A DNA stretch of 64,000 bases from an uncultured bacterium (GCA_900551245.1 URVC01000019.1:1-64000), one strand, 5' to 3'. Counted from the first letter of the stretch, positions 23,575 through 33,003 are shown. Made by a program: numbers and translations. The notes: generated from the letters alone by a model not told the origin.

Positions 23575-26151
23575 ATGAAGAAGCTGATTTTCGCCGCTCT
23601 GCTCGCCGGAAGTGCTCTGGCTCTGCGGGGGGCGGGCGATCTTGAGGATCTGCGCGGGCTGGTGCTTTCGCATGCCAAGCTGCCGCTCTACAACAAGCAG
23701 GTGCTGCAGTCGATGGCCTTTTTCGACAAGGCGTCGCGGCAGGGGCGGCTGATGGTCGGCAGCAATGTGTTGCTGGACCTGATCCGGCGGGGCGCGGACA
23801 TCGATTCGATCAAGGACGGCTGGGGGGTGAAGCTCTACCCGCTCAACTCGGGACTGCCGGAGATCGTCGGATTCTGGAAGGAGCGTCTCTACAGCGAAGG
23901 GATCATGAGTTCTCCGCGGGCCGACGTCGATCAGGAGAGCCGGATGGCGGCCGGCAATGAGCCGGTCCACTTCCGTTCGCCGCTGCTCGATCTGGATGGC
24001 ATCGGATTCGAGGCGGATTTCGACAAGCGGACGATTCTGGTGAAATCCGACGTGCGGATTGTGGTCCGGATGGCGGGCAGCGATCCGCGCAAACTCTTTG
24101 CCCCCGGCGCGAAACTGCCGGAGAAGTATGAATTCATCACGGCGACCGGCGACTCGTTGCTGATCGATCTGGGCAGCAACCAGGTGATTCTGATGGGGAA
24201 CGTCAAGGTGGACGAGGAGCGTTCCGGGGTGACCTGCGAGCGCATGACCATCTTCCTCGACCGGAAGGGCGCGGGGAACCGCGGCGAGGCGGCGGTCGCC
24301 TCCGCCGCCGGCATCGAGAACGAGAACATGAAGGGGGTCTCCCGCATTCTCTGCGACGGGAATGTGGTGATTTCCCGCAAACTTTCGGCGGAGGAGCTCC
24401 GCGCGGGCGAGCAGAAGGCGCTGGCCGACCATATGGTCTACGATGTGAAGTCCGCGTCGGTGACGCTCTCCGGCGACCGGGAGTATCCGCGGATCGTGCG
24501 GGGCGGCGAGTCGATCAGCGGGCGGAACATCGTTCTCTTCAAGGAGGAGCAGCGCGCGACCGTCACCGACGACTGCCGGGTCGTGATCTCCCAGCCGCCG
24601 GAGAAGGATGAACGTGCCGCCGGGCCGATGACTGTGCGGTCAAAGTCGGCGCATATGGATTATCGGAACAATTGCAGTGATTTCCTCGGGGATGTCCGGG
24701 TGGATGAACCGCGCATGGAGCTGCTTTGCGACCGGATGCGCGTGATTCTCCGGGAGGTGCCCGGTGCGAAGGCGGTGGCGAAGACGGCGGAATCTTCCGG
24801 CTCCCTCACCGGCATGCCCGATCTCGGCGGAAGCAGCCGGGAGCTCGACCGGATTCAGTGCTCCGGCGGCGTGCAGGTGACCCGCAAGGACGCCTCCGGA
24901 AAACTGCTGCCGGGTGAACAGGCGAAATCGGACCGTGCGGTTTTCGAATACGATCAGCGCAAGATCACGATGACCGGGGCGGCGCCGACCATCACCCGCG
25001 GTTCGGAGACGCTGACCGGGAAGGAGCTGGTGATTTTCCTCGACGAGGAGCGTCTGCTCGCGCCGCAGGACAGCCGGATTACGCTTTGCGCCGCTCCCGC
25101 GGAGAAAAGCGGCAAGGCCGCGCCGCCGAAGACGGAGGTGACCTCCGACTCGAGCGACCTCAACTACGGCGGGAACAAGCTGGTGTTTCAGGGGAACGTC
25201 AAGGTGCGCGATCCCCGGATGTCGCTCGACTGCGACCGGCTGGAGATCTATCTGAGTGAAAAGGGCGGTGCGACCGCGACGAAGAAACAGAAATCCGCCG
25301 GAATCGGCGATGCGCTCGACTTCGACGGCGGCAAGTCTGCGGAGAAGTTCGTCAGCAAGGTGATCTGCATCGGCAATGTCCGTTCGCAGGATCCCCGGGC
25401 CGATCTCTCGACCGACCGGATGACGCTGAACTTCGAAGAGCTCAAGCCGGGCGAACAGGCGGATTCGGCGGTGTTCCAGTCCAACGGGACCCGGCTGGCG
25501 AAGATCGTCTGCGAGGGCAATCTGGAGATGGTCAACCGGCCGGACACCGCGGCGGAAGGGCGTGCGGCGAAGGATCCGACCAACCCGTTCGGCAACATGC
25601 TCGGCAACTCCAAGGGGCCGCGCACGTTGCGGGCTGAGCGCGGCATCGTCGACTTGGTGAAGAACGAATCCGAATTCCACGACAAGGTGAGCCTGGTGGA
25701 CGATCAGGGCACGCTCAAGTGCGAAGACATGTACCTCTTCACGCGGAAGAGTGTGCCGCAGCAGGCTGCGGCCGCTCCGGTGGTCAAGCCGCCGGTGGAG
25801 GAGGATCCCGATGCCGACCCGTTCAGCACGGAGGCTCCGGCGAAGGGCTCGGTTCCGGCCCGGATTGCGCTCACCGACACGCTGGAACTTGCCCGGGTGC
25901 TCTGCAAGCGGAATGTGGAGATTTCGCGCCGCACCAAGGAGGGTGAACTGCAGCGCGCCGGCGGCGAACAGGCCGACTACCGGGTGGAGGATAAAAAGAT
26001 CATCATGACCGGAACGCCGGAGTCCCGCCCGTGGATGAGTGCGCAGGGCGGACGCATTTCCGGCGACCGGATTCTGGTCGATCTGGCCAACGAGACGATG
26101 AAAGTGCTCGGCAACACCGTGGTTGATATCGGGGAATCGCTGAAATTATGA
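23575..26151 (+). CDS. Very large LptA/OstA-like periplasmic LPS-transport protein
   Basis: The 858-residue product has a signal peptide (KKLIFAALLAGSALALRG). After an N-terminal part of about 120 residues it repeats an OstA-type strand unit at least five times. Examples are QVILMGNVKVDEERSGVTCE (near 205), FLGDVRVDEPRMELLCDRM (near 370), LVFQGNVKVRDPRMSLDCDR (near 540), IGNVRSQDPRADLSTDRM (near 600) and a diverged copy near 700. A normal LptA has one such domain in about 180 residues. The gene sits where lptC and lptA lie in E. coli, before lptB, so it probably forms the periplasmic LPS bridge, perhaps including an LptC-like N-terminus. Confidence 0.82.
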   Translation: MKKLIFAALLAGSALALRGAGDLEDLRGLVLSHAKLPLYNKQVLQSMAFFDKASRQGRLMVGSNVLLDLIRRGADIDSIKDGWGVKLYPLNSGLPEIVGFWKERLYSEGIMSSPRADVDQESRMAAGNEPVHFRSPLLDLDGIGFEADFDKRTILVKSDVRIVVRMAGSDPRKLFAPGAKLPEKYEFITATGDSLLIDLGSNQVILMGNVKVDEERSGVTCERMTIFLDRKGAGNRGEAAVASAAGIENENMKGVSRILCDGNVVISRKLSAEELRAGEQKALADHMVYDVKSASVTLSGDREYPRIVRGGESISGRNIVLFKEEQRATVTDDCRVVISQPPEKDERAAGPMTVRSKSAHMDYRNNCSDFLGDVRVDEPRMELLCDRMRVILREVPGAKAVAKTAESSGSLTGMPDLGGSSRELDRIQCSGGVQVTRKDASGKLLPGEQAKSDRAVFEYDQRKITMTGAAPTITRGSETLTGKELVIFLDEERLLAPQDSRITLCAAPAEKSGKAAPPKTEVTSDSSDLNYGGNKLVFQGNVKVRDPRMSLDCDRLEIYLSEKGGATATKKQKSAGIGDALDFDGGKSAEKFVSKVICIGNVRSQDPRADLSTDRMTLNFEELKPGEQADSAVFQSNGTRLAKIVCEGNLEMVNRPDTAAEGRAAKDPTNPFGNMLGNSKGPRTLRAERGIVDLVKNESEFHDKVSLVDDQGTLKCEDMYLFTRKSVPQQAAAAPVVKPPVEEDPDADPFSTEAPAKGSVPARIALTDTLELARVLCKRNVEISRRTKEGELQRAGGEQADYRVEDKKIIMTGTPESRPWMSAQGGRISGDRILVDLANETMKVLGNTVVDIGESLKL

Positions 26152-26171
26152 GGATTTCCTGAATTTTCCGC

Positions 26172-26199
26172 TTGACCGGCGGCAAAGTAGGTGTATAAT
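26172..26199 (+). promoter_or_regulatory. Promoter before lptB
   Basis: TTGACC (26172-26177), 16-bp spacer and TATAAT (26194-26199), in the 109-bp gap between the LptA-like gene and lptB. It would allow lptB and hpf to be expressed separately from the kds genes. Confidence 0.65.
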
Positions 26200-26260
26200 A
26201 GTAACAGGCCGCAACGGGGAGCCACGGATGCCGGCGGCGGAGTTTTGAGGTGAGAAAGAG

Positions 26261-27004
26261 ATGAACGGACAGAATGAACACGAAGATCTGATCCGGGCGG
26301 AAAAGCTCGTGAAGACCTATCACGGCCGCCGGGTGGTCAGCGATGTTTCGATTTCGGTGAAGGCCGGCGAAGTGGTCGGTCTGCTCGGGCCCAACGGGGC
26401 CGGCAAGACGACCAGTTTCTATATGGTCATGGGGCTGATCCGGCCGGATTCCGGCGACATCAGCTTCCGCGGGGTGGACATCACGCACATGCCGATGTAC
26501 AAGCGCGCCCGGATGGGGATGGGGTATCTCGCCCAGGAGCCGTCGATCTTCCGCAAGCTGACGGTCGAAGAGAACATCATGGCGATTCTCGAGACGCTGG
26601 CGATTTCGTCGGCGGAGCGCCGGCAGCGCTGCAAGGCGTTGCTGGAGGAGCTGGAGCTGACCCGTCTGGCCAAGCAGAAGGCGATGACGCTTTCCGGCGG
26701 CGAGCGGCGGCGGCTGGAGATCACGCGGGCGCTGGTGACGAATCCGTCGTTCATCATGCTCGACGAGCCGTTCAGCGGGGTGGACCCGCTGGCGGTTTAC
26801 GATGTTCAGCAGATCATTCTGCAGCTCAAGGAGCGCAACCTCGGGATTCTGATCACCGACCACAACGTGCGCGAGACGCTGTCGGTGGTGGACCGGGCCT
26901 ATCTGATGTGCCAGGGGAAGATTCTGGTGGAGGGGCCGAGCGAATTTCTGGTCAACGATGAACAGGCGCGGGAAATTTATCTCGGGCCGCAGTTTTCCAT
27001 GTAA
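26261..27004 (+). CDS. lptB: LPS export ABC transporter ATP-binding protein
   Basis: The 247-residue product is a typical LptB. It has Walker A GPNGAGKTTSFYM, the LptB-specific GYLAQEPSIFRKLTVEENI around the Q-loop, signature LSGGERRRLEI, Walker B SFIMLDEPFSGVDPLAV, and the H-loop in ILITDHNVRETL. It powers extraction of LPS from the inner membrane with LptFG, which are not in this window. It lies downstream of the LptA-like gene and upstream of hpf, the same order as in the E. coli lptB region. Confidence 0.95.
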   Translation: MNGQNEHEDLIRAEKLVKTYHGRRVVSDVSISVKAGEVVGLLGPNGAGKTTSFYMVMGLIRPDSGDISFRGVDITHMPMYKRARMGMGYLAQEPSIFRKLTVEENIMAILETLAISSAERRQRCKALLEELELTRLAKQKAMTLSGGERRRLEITRALVTNPSFIMLDEPFSGVDPLAVYDVQQIILQLKERNLGILITDHNVRETLSVVDRAYLMCQGKILVEGPSEFLVNDEQAREIYLGPQFSM

Positions 27005-27054
27005 AACGACATGAACCGGGAAGAGATTCCGGTTTGAGCCATAAGGAGGTGCAT

Positions 27055-27384
27055 ATGAACATTACGGTAACCGGTCGTCAATTCGAGATTACCCCGTCGA
27101 TCCGCGAATACGTGGAGAAGCATATAGAGACGCTGCTTGAGGATAAGGCGTTGAACGTCACATCCGTCAACGTCGTGATGGATCGGGAGAAAAACCGGTT
27201 CAAGAGCAGCATCGTGGTCAACTGCAAGTACCACGTGGTGCCGGCGGAAGTGGAGGATTTCGACCTTTACAAGTCGTTCGATGCGGCGTTGCTGAAGATC
27301 GATTCTCAGCTGACGACGCTTCGGGCGAAGATTCGCGATCATCAGGCGCAGCCGATGCGCGAGGCGGAGCCGAAGGCGGAGTAA
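27055..27384 (+). CDS. hpf: Short-form ribosome hibernation promoting factor
   Basis: The ATG at 27055 follows a strong AAGGAGGT site. The 109-residue product opens MNITVTGRQFEITPSIREYV and has the beta-alpha-beta-beta-beta-alpha pattern of HPF/YfiA, with YKSFDAALLKIDSQLTTLRAKI as the second helix. It lacks the long C-terminal dimerisation domain, so it is the short type. It binds the 30S decoding region in stationary phase. Linkage to lptB is conserved in proteobacteria too. Confidence 0.92.
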   Translation: MNITVTGRQFEITPSIREYVEKHIETLLEDKALNVTSVNVVMDREKNRFKSSIVVNCKYHVVPAEVEDFDLYKSFDAALLKIDSQLTTLRAKIRDHQAQPMREAEPKAE

Positions 27385-27406
27385 TTCCGACTCCGGCATG
27401 ATGGAA

Positions 27407-27452
27407 AAAGAGCAGACGGCCTGAATCGGGTGATTCGGGCCGTTTCCATTGA
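27407..27452 (+). terminator. Hairpin after hpf
   Basis: ACGGCC-TGAAT and ATTCG-GGCCGT pair around CGGGTG, followed only by TTTCC. It is a weak terminator or processing site between hpf and the NifX-like gene. Confidence 0.4.
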
Positions 27453-27471
27453 AAACAGGGGATATGAGGCT

Positions 27472-27864
27472 ATGTTGATTGCAGTTGCCAGTGAGAATGG
27501 AGAGGTATTTCAGCATTTCGGTCATACGCCGGAATTCACCGTCTACGAGATTGAAGGGGGTGTGGTCCGCGGGAAGCGGGTGCTGCCGACCGGAGACTCC
27601 GGGCACGGCGCGCTGGCCGGATTTCTGCGGGATCTGTGCGTTGATCTGCTGATCTGCGGCGGAATCGGCGCCGGGGCGCAGCAGGCGCTCGCCGAGGAGG
27701 GGATCAAGCTGGTTGCCGGCGTGCAGGGCACGGTTGACGCGGTGGTGACCGGGTACCTCAACGGAACGCTGAAATTTGCGACCGATTTTACCTGTTCGCA
27801 CCACCACGATCACGGTGAGGGGCATGAACACGGCGGCCATTGCGGCGGCCATTGCAAGCACTGA
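27472..27864 (+). CDS. NifX/NifB-type dinitrogenase cofactor-like protein with His-rich tail
   Basis: The ATG at 27472 has GAGG at suitable spacing. The 130-residue product matches the dinitrogenase iron-molybdenum cofactor family (PF02579): LIAVASENGEVFQHFGHTPEF at the start, then ICGGIGAGAQQALAEEGIKLV. The last 25 residues are rich in His and Cys (HHHDHGEGHEHGGHCGGHC), probably a metal-binding tail. No nitrogenase genes are nearby. In non-fixers such proteins are linked to Fe-S or other metal cluster handling, in line with the Mrp-type ATPase that follows after eight bases. Confidence 0.88.
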   Translation: MLIAVASENGEVFQHFGHTPEFTVYEIEGGVVRGKRVLPTGDSGHGALAGFLRDLCVDLLICGGIGAGAQQALAEEGIKLVAGVQGTVDAVVTGYLNGTLKFATDFTCSHHHDHGEGHEHGGHCGGHCKH

Positions 27865-27872
27865 GGCGAAAC

Positions 27873-28697
27873 ATGAGCACTTGTTCCGGAAATTGTGAAG
27901 GGTGTGCTTCGAAGGGGAACTGCTCCGAGGAAAAGCACGAGCCGTTACTGAAAAACGTGAAAAAGGCGGTGCTGGTTCTCTCCGGCAAGGGGGGAGTCGG
28001 CAAGAGCACGGTGGCGGCTTCGCTGGCGGTCACGCTTGCGAAGATGGGCAAGAAGGTCGGATTGCTGGATGTGGATTTCCACGGTCCCTCACAGCCGACG
28101 CTGTTCAACGTCACTCATCTGCGCATGTGCGGGACCGAGCAGGGGATGGAACCGCTCGAGGTCGCCGGGGTGAAACTGGTGTCGATCGGGTTGCTGCTCG
28201 ACGACCCCGACCGGGCGATCATCTGGCGCGGCCCGGTGAAGATGGGCGCGGTCAAACAGCTGCTCGAAGAGGTTGACTGGGGCGATCTGGATGTGCTGGT
28301 GCTCGACTTCCCGCCGGGGACCGGTGACGAATCGCTTTCCGCCTGCCAGCTGATCGACTGTGAGAAGACGGCGGTGGTGGTGACTACGCCGCAGGAGGTC
28401 GCGCTGGCGGACTGCCGCAAGTGCATCGATTTCTGCCATCAGGTCAAGGTGCCGGTGGCGGGGATTGTCGAGAACATGAGCGGATTCGTCTGCCCGGACT
28501 GCGGCCATCGTCATCCGCTGTTCTCGCAGGGGGGCGGAGCCCGGCTGGCGGCCGGGGCGAAGGTGCCGCTGCTGGCGCAGCTGCCGCTGGATCCGCTCTT
28601 CCTCCAGCGCTGTGACGCAGGGGAACTGTCGGAAGGACTGGCGGAAAATGCGGTGATTTCCGGAGAGATGGCCCGGGTGGCCGAAGCGGTGCTCTGA
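27873..28697 (+). CDS. Mrp/NBP35-type Fe-S cluster carrier ATPase
   Basis: The ATG at 27873 has GAGG upstream. The 274-residue product has an N-terminal Cys cluster (STCSGNCEGCASKGNCSEE, spacing C-x3-C-x2-C-x5-C) as in NBP35-like proteins. A deviant Walker A SGKGGVGKST follows, then DVDFHGPSQP, VLDFPPGTGDE, and the CPDC pair in FVCPDCGHRHPLF. Such ATPases carry and transfer 4Fe-4S clusters in the cytoplasm. It probably works with the preceding metal-binding protein. Confidence 0.9.
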   Translation: MSTCSGNCEGCASKGNCSEEKHEPLLKNVKKAVLVLSGKGGVGKSTVAASLAVTLAKMGKKVGLLDVDFHGPSQPTLFNVTHLRMCGTEQGMEPLEVAGVKLVSIGLLLDDPDRAIIWRGPVKMGAVKQLLEEVDWGDLDVLVLDFPPGTGDESLSACQLIDCEKTAVVVTTPQEVALADCRKCIDFCHQVKVPVAGIVENMSGFVCPDCGHRHPLFSQGGGARLAAGAKVPLLAQLPLDPLFLQRCDAGELSEGLAENAVISGEMARVAEAVL

Positions 28698-28755
28698 CCG
28701 GAGCGGTAAAACTGTCAGGTTCCGGCGCCGGAAAAGAACAAAAGGAGCGTTCAGC

Positions 28756-30642
28756 ATGGCGAAATTCGGGGATGTGGTGCAGGAGTTTTACGTCGAACGG
28801 TTCCGCGCCAACATGGCGGCGCGTGCCGACCGGTTGCGCGGCGTGACGGAACCCGGGCAGGCGCGGGCGTACATCGAAGACGCCCGCCGACGGGTTCGGC
28901 AGTCGTTTCAACTGCCGGAACACTCCGGCGAGCCAGCGACGCGGATGACCGGCCGGCTGCAGGGAAACGGCTTCACGGTGGAGAAGCTCCTCTATGAGAG
29001 CCGCCCCGGTTACTGGGTGAGTGCGAACTACTATCTGCCGGAGAAGGTTGCGGGCAAACTGCCGGCGGTGCTCTTCGTCTGCGGACACTCCGCTGCCGGC
29101 AAGGCGGGCGACACCTATCAGATGGCGGCGCAGGCGCTGGCGCTCTGCGGATTTGCCGTGCTGATCCCCGACCCGGTCGGGCAGGGGGAGCGGGGGCAGT
29201 TCCGCAACATTCCGGAAGCCGAAGCGCTCTGTCGTAACTGCACCCATGAGCACAACATGTACGGCAAACAGCTGTTGCTCACGGGGGAGTTTTTCGGCAC
29301 CTGGCGGGCGTTCGACGCGGTGCGCGCTCTGGACTGGCTGCTGGCGCGGCCCGAGGTGGATTCCACCCGGGTCGGTGTGACCGGCAACTCCGGCGGCGGC
29401 ACGCTCACCACCTACGTCAATGCGCTGGACGACCGGATCACCATGGCCGCTCCCTGCTGCTACATCACCCGCTGGTGGCGCCACGTCGAGAACGAATTGC
29501 CGGTCGACGCCGAGCAGACCCCGCCGGGACTGGCGGCGGCGGGCGGTGAGATGGCCGATATGCTCTTTGCCGCGGCGCCGCGCCCCTTGCTCATCTGCGG
29601 CCAGCGGAACGATTTCTTCGATCCCCGCGGCACGCTGGAGTGCTATGACGAGCTTCGCCGCGTCTACCGGATTCTCGGGCGCGAAAACGAGGTGGAGTGT
29701 TTCATCGGCCCGGTCGGACACGGGCTGTCGACGCACCTGCGCGAGCGGGTGGTTGCTTTCTTCTGCCGCCATGCGGGGTTGGAGTTGCGGGAGATCTCCT
29801 CTGTGGCGCCGTTCCCGGAAAAGGAGCTCTGGTGCACCCCCGCCGGGAACGTCTGCGACCTGCCGGAGAACCGGCGGATTCAGTGCTTCGTCCGCGAACG
29901 GGCGGCGGAACTGATCCGCACCCGGGAGACGCTTCCGGCGCCGGAGCTGGCGCGGAAGTTGCGTTCCTGCCTGAAGCTCGGCGAGGTCGCGATTCCGAAC
30001 TACCGGGTGTTGCGTTCCCGGCCGGCGGGGAACGAGGTGCGGTTTTCGCGGTTCCTGCTTGAAACCGAACCGGGCATGCGGGTGACGCTCTCCTATGTCG
30101 ATCGCGGGGAGTGGTTCCACCTGCCGGAGCGTGAAACGGGGAAAATTCCGCTCTACCTGCCTCACCAGTCTTCCTTCGACGAACTTGCCGACGGAAGCCG
30201 GCCGGGGTTTGCGCTCGACTACCGCGGCGTCGGCGAATCGATGCCGGAGGGGTGCGATCAGGGCAAACGCGATTTCTTCGGCCCCTACCAGTTTGACTAC
30301 CACTTCGCCTCGCTCGGACTGCTGCTCGACGAGCCGTATCTCGGCGGACGGGTCCGCGACATCATGGCGGCGTGTCTTTTGCTCAACCCGGAAGGGGAGA
30401 GGCGCATTGCGCTGACGGCCCGCGGCGTCGGCGTGGTGCCCGGAGTTCTTGCGGCACTGCTCAGCGACCGGGTTGCCGAACTGCAGTTGCTCGACCGGCC
30501 GGAATCGCTGGCGGAGGTGGTGCAGGCGGAGTCGACGCCGTTCCCGCAGTCGAACATGTTCCCCGGGATGCTGGCGGTAACCGATCTGCCGGACCTCTAT
30601 CGCGCATTGCGGGAAAAGGGCGTCCGCCTTTCGGGGGATTGA
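28756..30642 (+). CDS. Two-part alpha/beta hydrolase, acetyl-esterase-like
   Basis: The 628-residue product has no signal peptide. Residues 1-360 form an alpha/beta hydrolase like the acetyl xylan esterase/Abhydrolase_7 group. It has an oxyanion region in LFVCGHSAAGKAG, a nucleophile serine in GVTGNSGGGTLT (near 212), an aspartate region in LLICGQRNDFFDP, and a histidine in IGPVGHGLS (near 321). The C-terminal 260 residues repeat parts of a hydrolase fold without a clear nucleophile, so they may be structural. The context of esterases and glycosidases suggests carbohydrate deacetylation. An AAAAGGAG site precedes the start. Confidence 0.75.
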   Translation: MAKFGDVVQEFYVERFRANMAARADRLRGVTEPGQARAYIEDARRRVRQSFQLPEHSGEPATRMTGRLQGNGFTVEKLLYESRPGYWVSANYYLPEKVAGKLPAVLFVCGHSAAGKAGDTYQMAAQALALCGFAVLIPDPVGQGERGQFRNIPEAEALCRNCTHEHNMYGKQLLLTGEFFGTWRAFDAVRALDWLLARPEVDSTRVGVTGNSGGGTLTTYVNALDDRITMAAPCCYITRWWRHVENELPVDAEQTPPGLAAAGGEMADMLFAAAPRPLLICGQRNDFFDPRGTLECYDELRRVYRILGRENEVECFIGPVGHGLSTHLRERVVAFFCRHAGLELREISSVAPFPEKELWCTPAGNVCDLPENRRIQCFVRERAAELIRTRETLPAPELARKLRSCLKLGEVAIPNYRVLRSRPAGNEVRFSRFLLETEPGMRVTLSYVDRGEWFHLPERETGKIPLYLPHQSSFDELADGSRPGFALDYRGVGESMPEGCDQGKRDFFGPYQFDYHFASLGLLLDEPYLGGRVRDIMAACLLLNPEGERRIALTARGVGVVPGVLAALLSDRVAELQLLDRPESLAEVVQAESTPFPQSNMFPGMLAVTDLPDLYRALREKGVRLSGD

Positions 30643-30658
30643 GCCAGAGATTGCAAAA

Positions 30659-30694
30659 GAAACGGGCCGGGGAGATTTCTCCGGCCCGTTTTGT
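30659..30694. terminator. Bidirectional terminator between converging genes
   Basis: AACGGGCCGG (30661-30670) and CCGGCCCGTT (30681-30690) form a 10-bp GC-rich stem with flanking A and T runs. It serves the esterase gene on the plus strand and ygiQ on the minus strand. Confidence 0.85.
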
Positions 30695-30715
30695 GTGTCT
30701 TCATGATGCGGAGGT

Positions 30716-32485
30716 TCAGCGCCTGTTCGCATTGCCTTTCTGCGGCGGCCTGCGGCGGAATTCTCCCCGGTGCGCCGCCGGGCCGGAACGCTTCTTTTTG
30801 AGCACTTCGATCTGGGGGCGGCGCTCCGCCAGCCCGCGGTTGACCGGAATCGGCGTGCCGTCCGGCGCCTTGCCGGTGTAGTACATCGCGCCGCCCATGG
30901 TCATCGGCAGAGGGATGTAATCCTGCACCTGCTGCAAACTCCAATGGTGCTTTTCGAGGAAGTCGTCGACCGTCTTCATCTCCTTTTCCGTACAGCCGGG
31001 GAAGTTGGAGATGAAGAGCGGAATGAGGTACTGCTCCTTGCCGCACTCTCTGCTGAGCTTCTCGAAGATCTCCATGAAGCGGTAGAACTCCTCGGCGGGA
31101 CTCTTGCGCATCAGTTTCAGCACTTTGGGGTCCAGATGCTCCGGTGCGACCTTGAGGTGGCCGGAGACATGGTGGGCGATGATCTCCCGCAGCAGTTCCG
31201 GCTGGCGCAGCGCCAGATCGAGCCGGATGCCGGAGTTGATGTAGACATGCTTGACCTTCGGGTGGTTCCGGATTCGCCGCAGCATGTGAACGATCTCCCG
31301 CCCGGTGCAGATGTAGGTCGAACAGGGCACCGGGAAGAGGCAGCTCGAACGTTTGCACCGCTTGCAGCGGTCGAGGTCGTACCGGCTCTGGTAGATGTTC
31401 CCCGCCGCGCCGCCGACGTCGCTGATCGTGCCGCGGAAGAAGGGTTTCTTCGAGATTTCGTCGACTTCGCGCAGAATGGAGTCCTCACTGCGGCTCATCA
31501 CGTGCCGCCCCTGGTGGGCGACCAGCCCGCAGAAGGCGCACCCGCCGGGACAGCCGCGTACCGCCTGAATCGAATCCTTGATCGTTTCGAACGCCGGAAT
31601 TCTCCCCTTGTATTTCGGATGAGGCAGCCGGGCGTAGGGCAGTTCGTGGACATGGTCGAGCTCCTCCGCCGTCAGCGGTTCCGGCGGCGGCTCGACCACC
31701 AGCAGCCGGTCGCCGTAACGCTGATAGAAGCCGCGGCCGCTCTGGAAGTTCATCTCCGCCTCCACCAGTTTGGTGGCGGTCATCAGCGCGTCCTTGTTCG
31801 CGAGGGTCTCTTCGAGGCTCGGCAGTTCCAGATAGGCGTCACCGGGGTCGAACGCCTCCGCCGCCTTCTTTCCGAGCAGCCGGGCGGTGCCGCGGATGCC
31901 GTCGAGCGGGGCGTTTTCGGCGAAGCGGCGGAACACCTCCGGCGTGGGGCGCTCCCCCATGCCGTAGACGAGGATGTCCGCCTTCGAATCGACCAGCACC
32001 GAGGGGCGGAGCTTGTCCTGCCAGTAGTCGTAGTGGACGATCCGCCGCATGCTCGCCTCCAGCCCGCCGAGCATGACCGGAATCCCGGGAAACGCCTGGC
32101 GGACCAGCTGGGCGTAGACGGTGAGCGCGTGCGGCGGCCGCTTGCCGGTCTCGCCGTTTTCGGAGAAGCAGTCGTCGCGGCGGAGGCGCCGGCCCACCGT
32201 GTAGATGTTGACCATCGAATCCATGTTGCCGCTGGTGACGCCGCAACCGATGCGGGGGCGCCCCATCACCTTGAGTGCTTCCGGATCGCGCCAGTCCGGC
32301 TGGGCGATGAGACCGACGCGGTAGCCGCAGTCGACCAGCAGCCGCCCGATGATCGAGACGCCGAAGGAGGGATGGTCGACGTAACAGTCGCCGGTGATCA
32401 GGAGAATGTCCAGCTCATCGAAGCCGGCGGCGAGCATCTCCTCGCGGGTCGTCGGCAGAAATTCGGGTTGACGGATCGATTTCAT
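30716..32485 (-). CDS. ygiQ: YgiQ family radical SAM protein
   Basis: The 589-residue product has the YgiQ/UPF0313 pattern. An N-terminal B12-binding-like region contains ITGDCYVDHPSFGVSIIGRL, the radical SAM motif CPGGCAFCG lies near residues 312-319, a Cys-rich segment (DRCKRCKRSSCLFPVPC) follows, and VYINSGIRLDL lies downstream. The C-terminus is basic (PQKGNANRR). It is full length. The substrate is unknown. Its start overlaps the stop of the upstream secreted-protein gene by four bases. Confidence 0.9.
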   Translation of the reverse strand: MKSIRQPEFLPTTREEMLAAGFDELDILLITGDCYVDHPSFGVSIIGRLLVDCGYRVGLIAQPDWRDPEALKVMGRPRIGCGVTSGNMDSMVNIYTVGRRLRRDDCFSENGETGKRPPHALTVYAQLVRQAFPGIPVMLGGLEASMRRIVHYDYWQDKLRPSVLVDSKADILVYGMGERPTPEVFRRFAENAPLDGIRGTARLLGKKAAEAFDPGDAYLELPSLEETLANKDALMTATKLVEAEMNFQSGRGFYQRYGDRLLVVEPPPEPLTAEELDHVHELPYARLPHPKYKGRIPAFETIKDSIQAVRGCPGGCAFCGLVAHQGRHVMSRSEDSILREVDEISKKPFFRGTISDVGGAAGNIYQSRYDLDRCKRCKRSSCLFPVPCSTYICTGREIVHMLRRIRNHPKVKHVYINSGIRLDLALRQPELLREIIAHHVSGHLKVAPEHLDPKVLKLMRKSPAEEFYRFMEIFEKLSRECGKEQYLIPLFISNFPGCTEKEMKTVDDFLEKHHWSLQQVQDYIPLPMTMGGAMYYTGKAPDGTPIPVNRGLAERRPQIEVLKKKRSGPAAHRGEFRRRPPQKGNANRR

Positions 32486-33003
32486 TGTCTGGCCTGCATG
32501 ATCCCGTCGGCGGGAACGGTGGTGGGGAAGGGGCGGCTGCCGAGGTTGACGAAGGGCACCTGCTGTTCCGCCCGTTCCGGCGGCGGGAAGTTCGCCTTCA
32601 AGGTCAGATTTTCCACCTTCTGCAGACCGACCTGGCGGCCGTCAAGGACGAACAGCAGGGTGTAGTTGCTTTGGGCGTCCGGGTTGGCGTATTCCCACTT
32701 CCCGGCCTGGAAGCTGCCGCTGCCGGCGCGGATGGCCACGCAGGGGGAGGGGCGGCCGAAGGCCTCCAGCGAGTAATCGTAGACGCTGAGGGCCCGCCCC
32801 GGAGTCATGCGCACGGTCAAGGCCGCATAGATCTTCCGGTCGAGATCGTTCGGGTAGGCGAAGGGATCTTCTCCGCTGATCGACGGGCGGGCGGTGGAGA
32901 GCTGGGCGGCGAGAATTTCTCCGCCCCGGAAGGCGAGCGTCGCCGCGGAGAGCGACAGCATCCCGGCCGCGGCGAATGCAAAAATGACTGATAGAAATTT
33001 CAT
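32482..33003 (-). CDS. Hypothetical secreted protein
   Basis: The 173-residue product begins with a signal peptide (KFLSVIFAFAAAGMLSLSAA). The mature part is beta-rich with an FRGGEILAA segment, DPFAYPNDLDRKIYAALTVR and YTLLFVLDGRQVGLQKVENL. No lipobox or membrane anchor is seen. I do not recognise the family. It is translationally coupled to ygiQ and has its own promoter in the divergent gap towards the phosphofructokinase gene. Confidence 0.65.
   Translation of the reverse strand: MKFLSVIFAFAAAGMLSLSAATLAFRGGEILAAQLSTARPSISGEDPFAYPNDLDRKIYAALTVRMTPGRALSVYDYSLEAFGRPSPCVAIRAGSGSFQAGKWEYANPDAQSNYTLLFVLDGRQVGLQKVENLTLKANFPPPERAEQQVPFVNLGSRPFPTTVPADGIMQARQ

Noticed and set aside
27472..27864. 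Evidence of nitrogen fixation
   Set aside because: The NifX-like protein belongs to a broad family found in many non-fixing bacteria and no nif structural gene is nearby.
28444..30732. Minus-strand frame of 762 codons
   Set aside because: It is the antisense shadow of the two-part esterase and the Mrp gene, rich in Arg and Gly with no recognisable fold.
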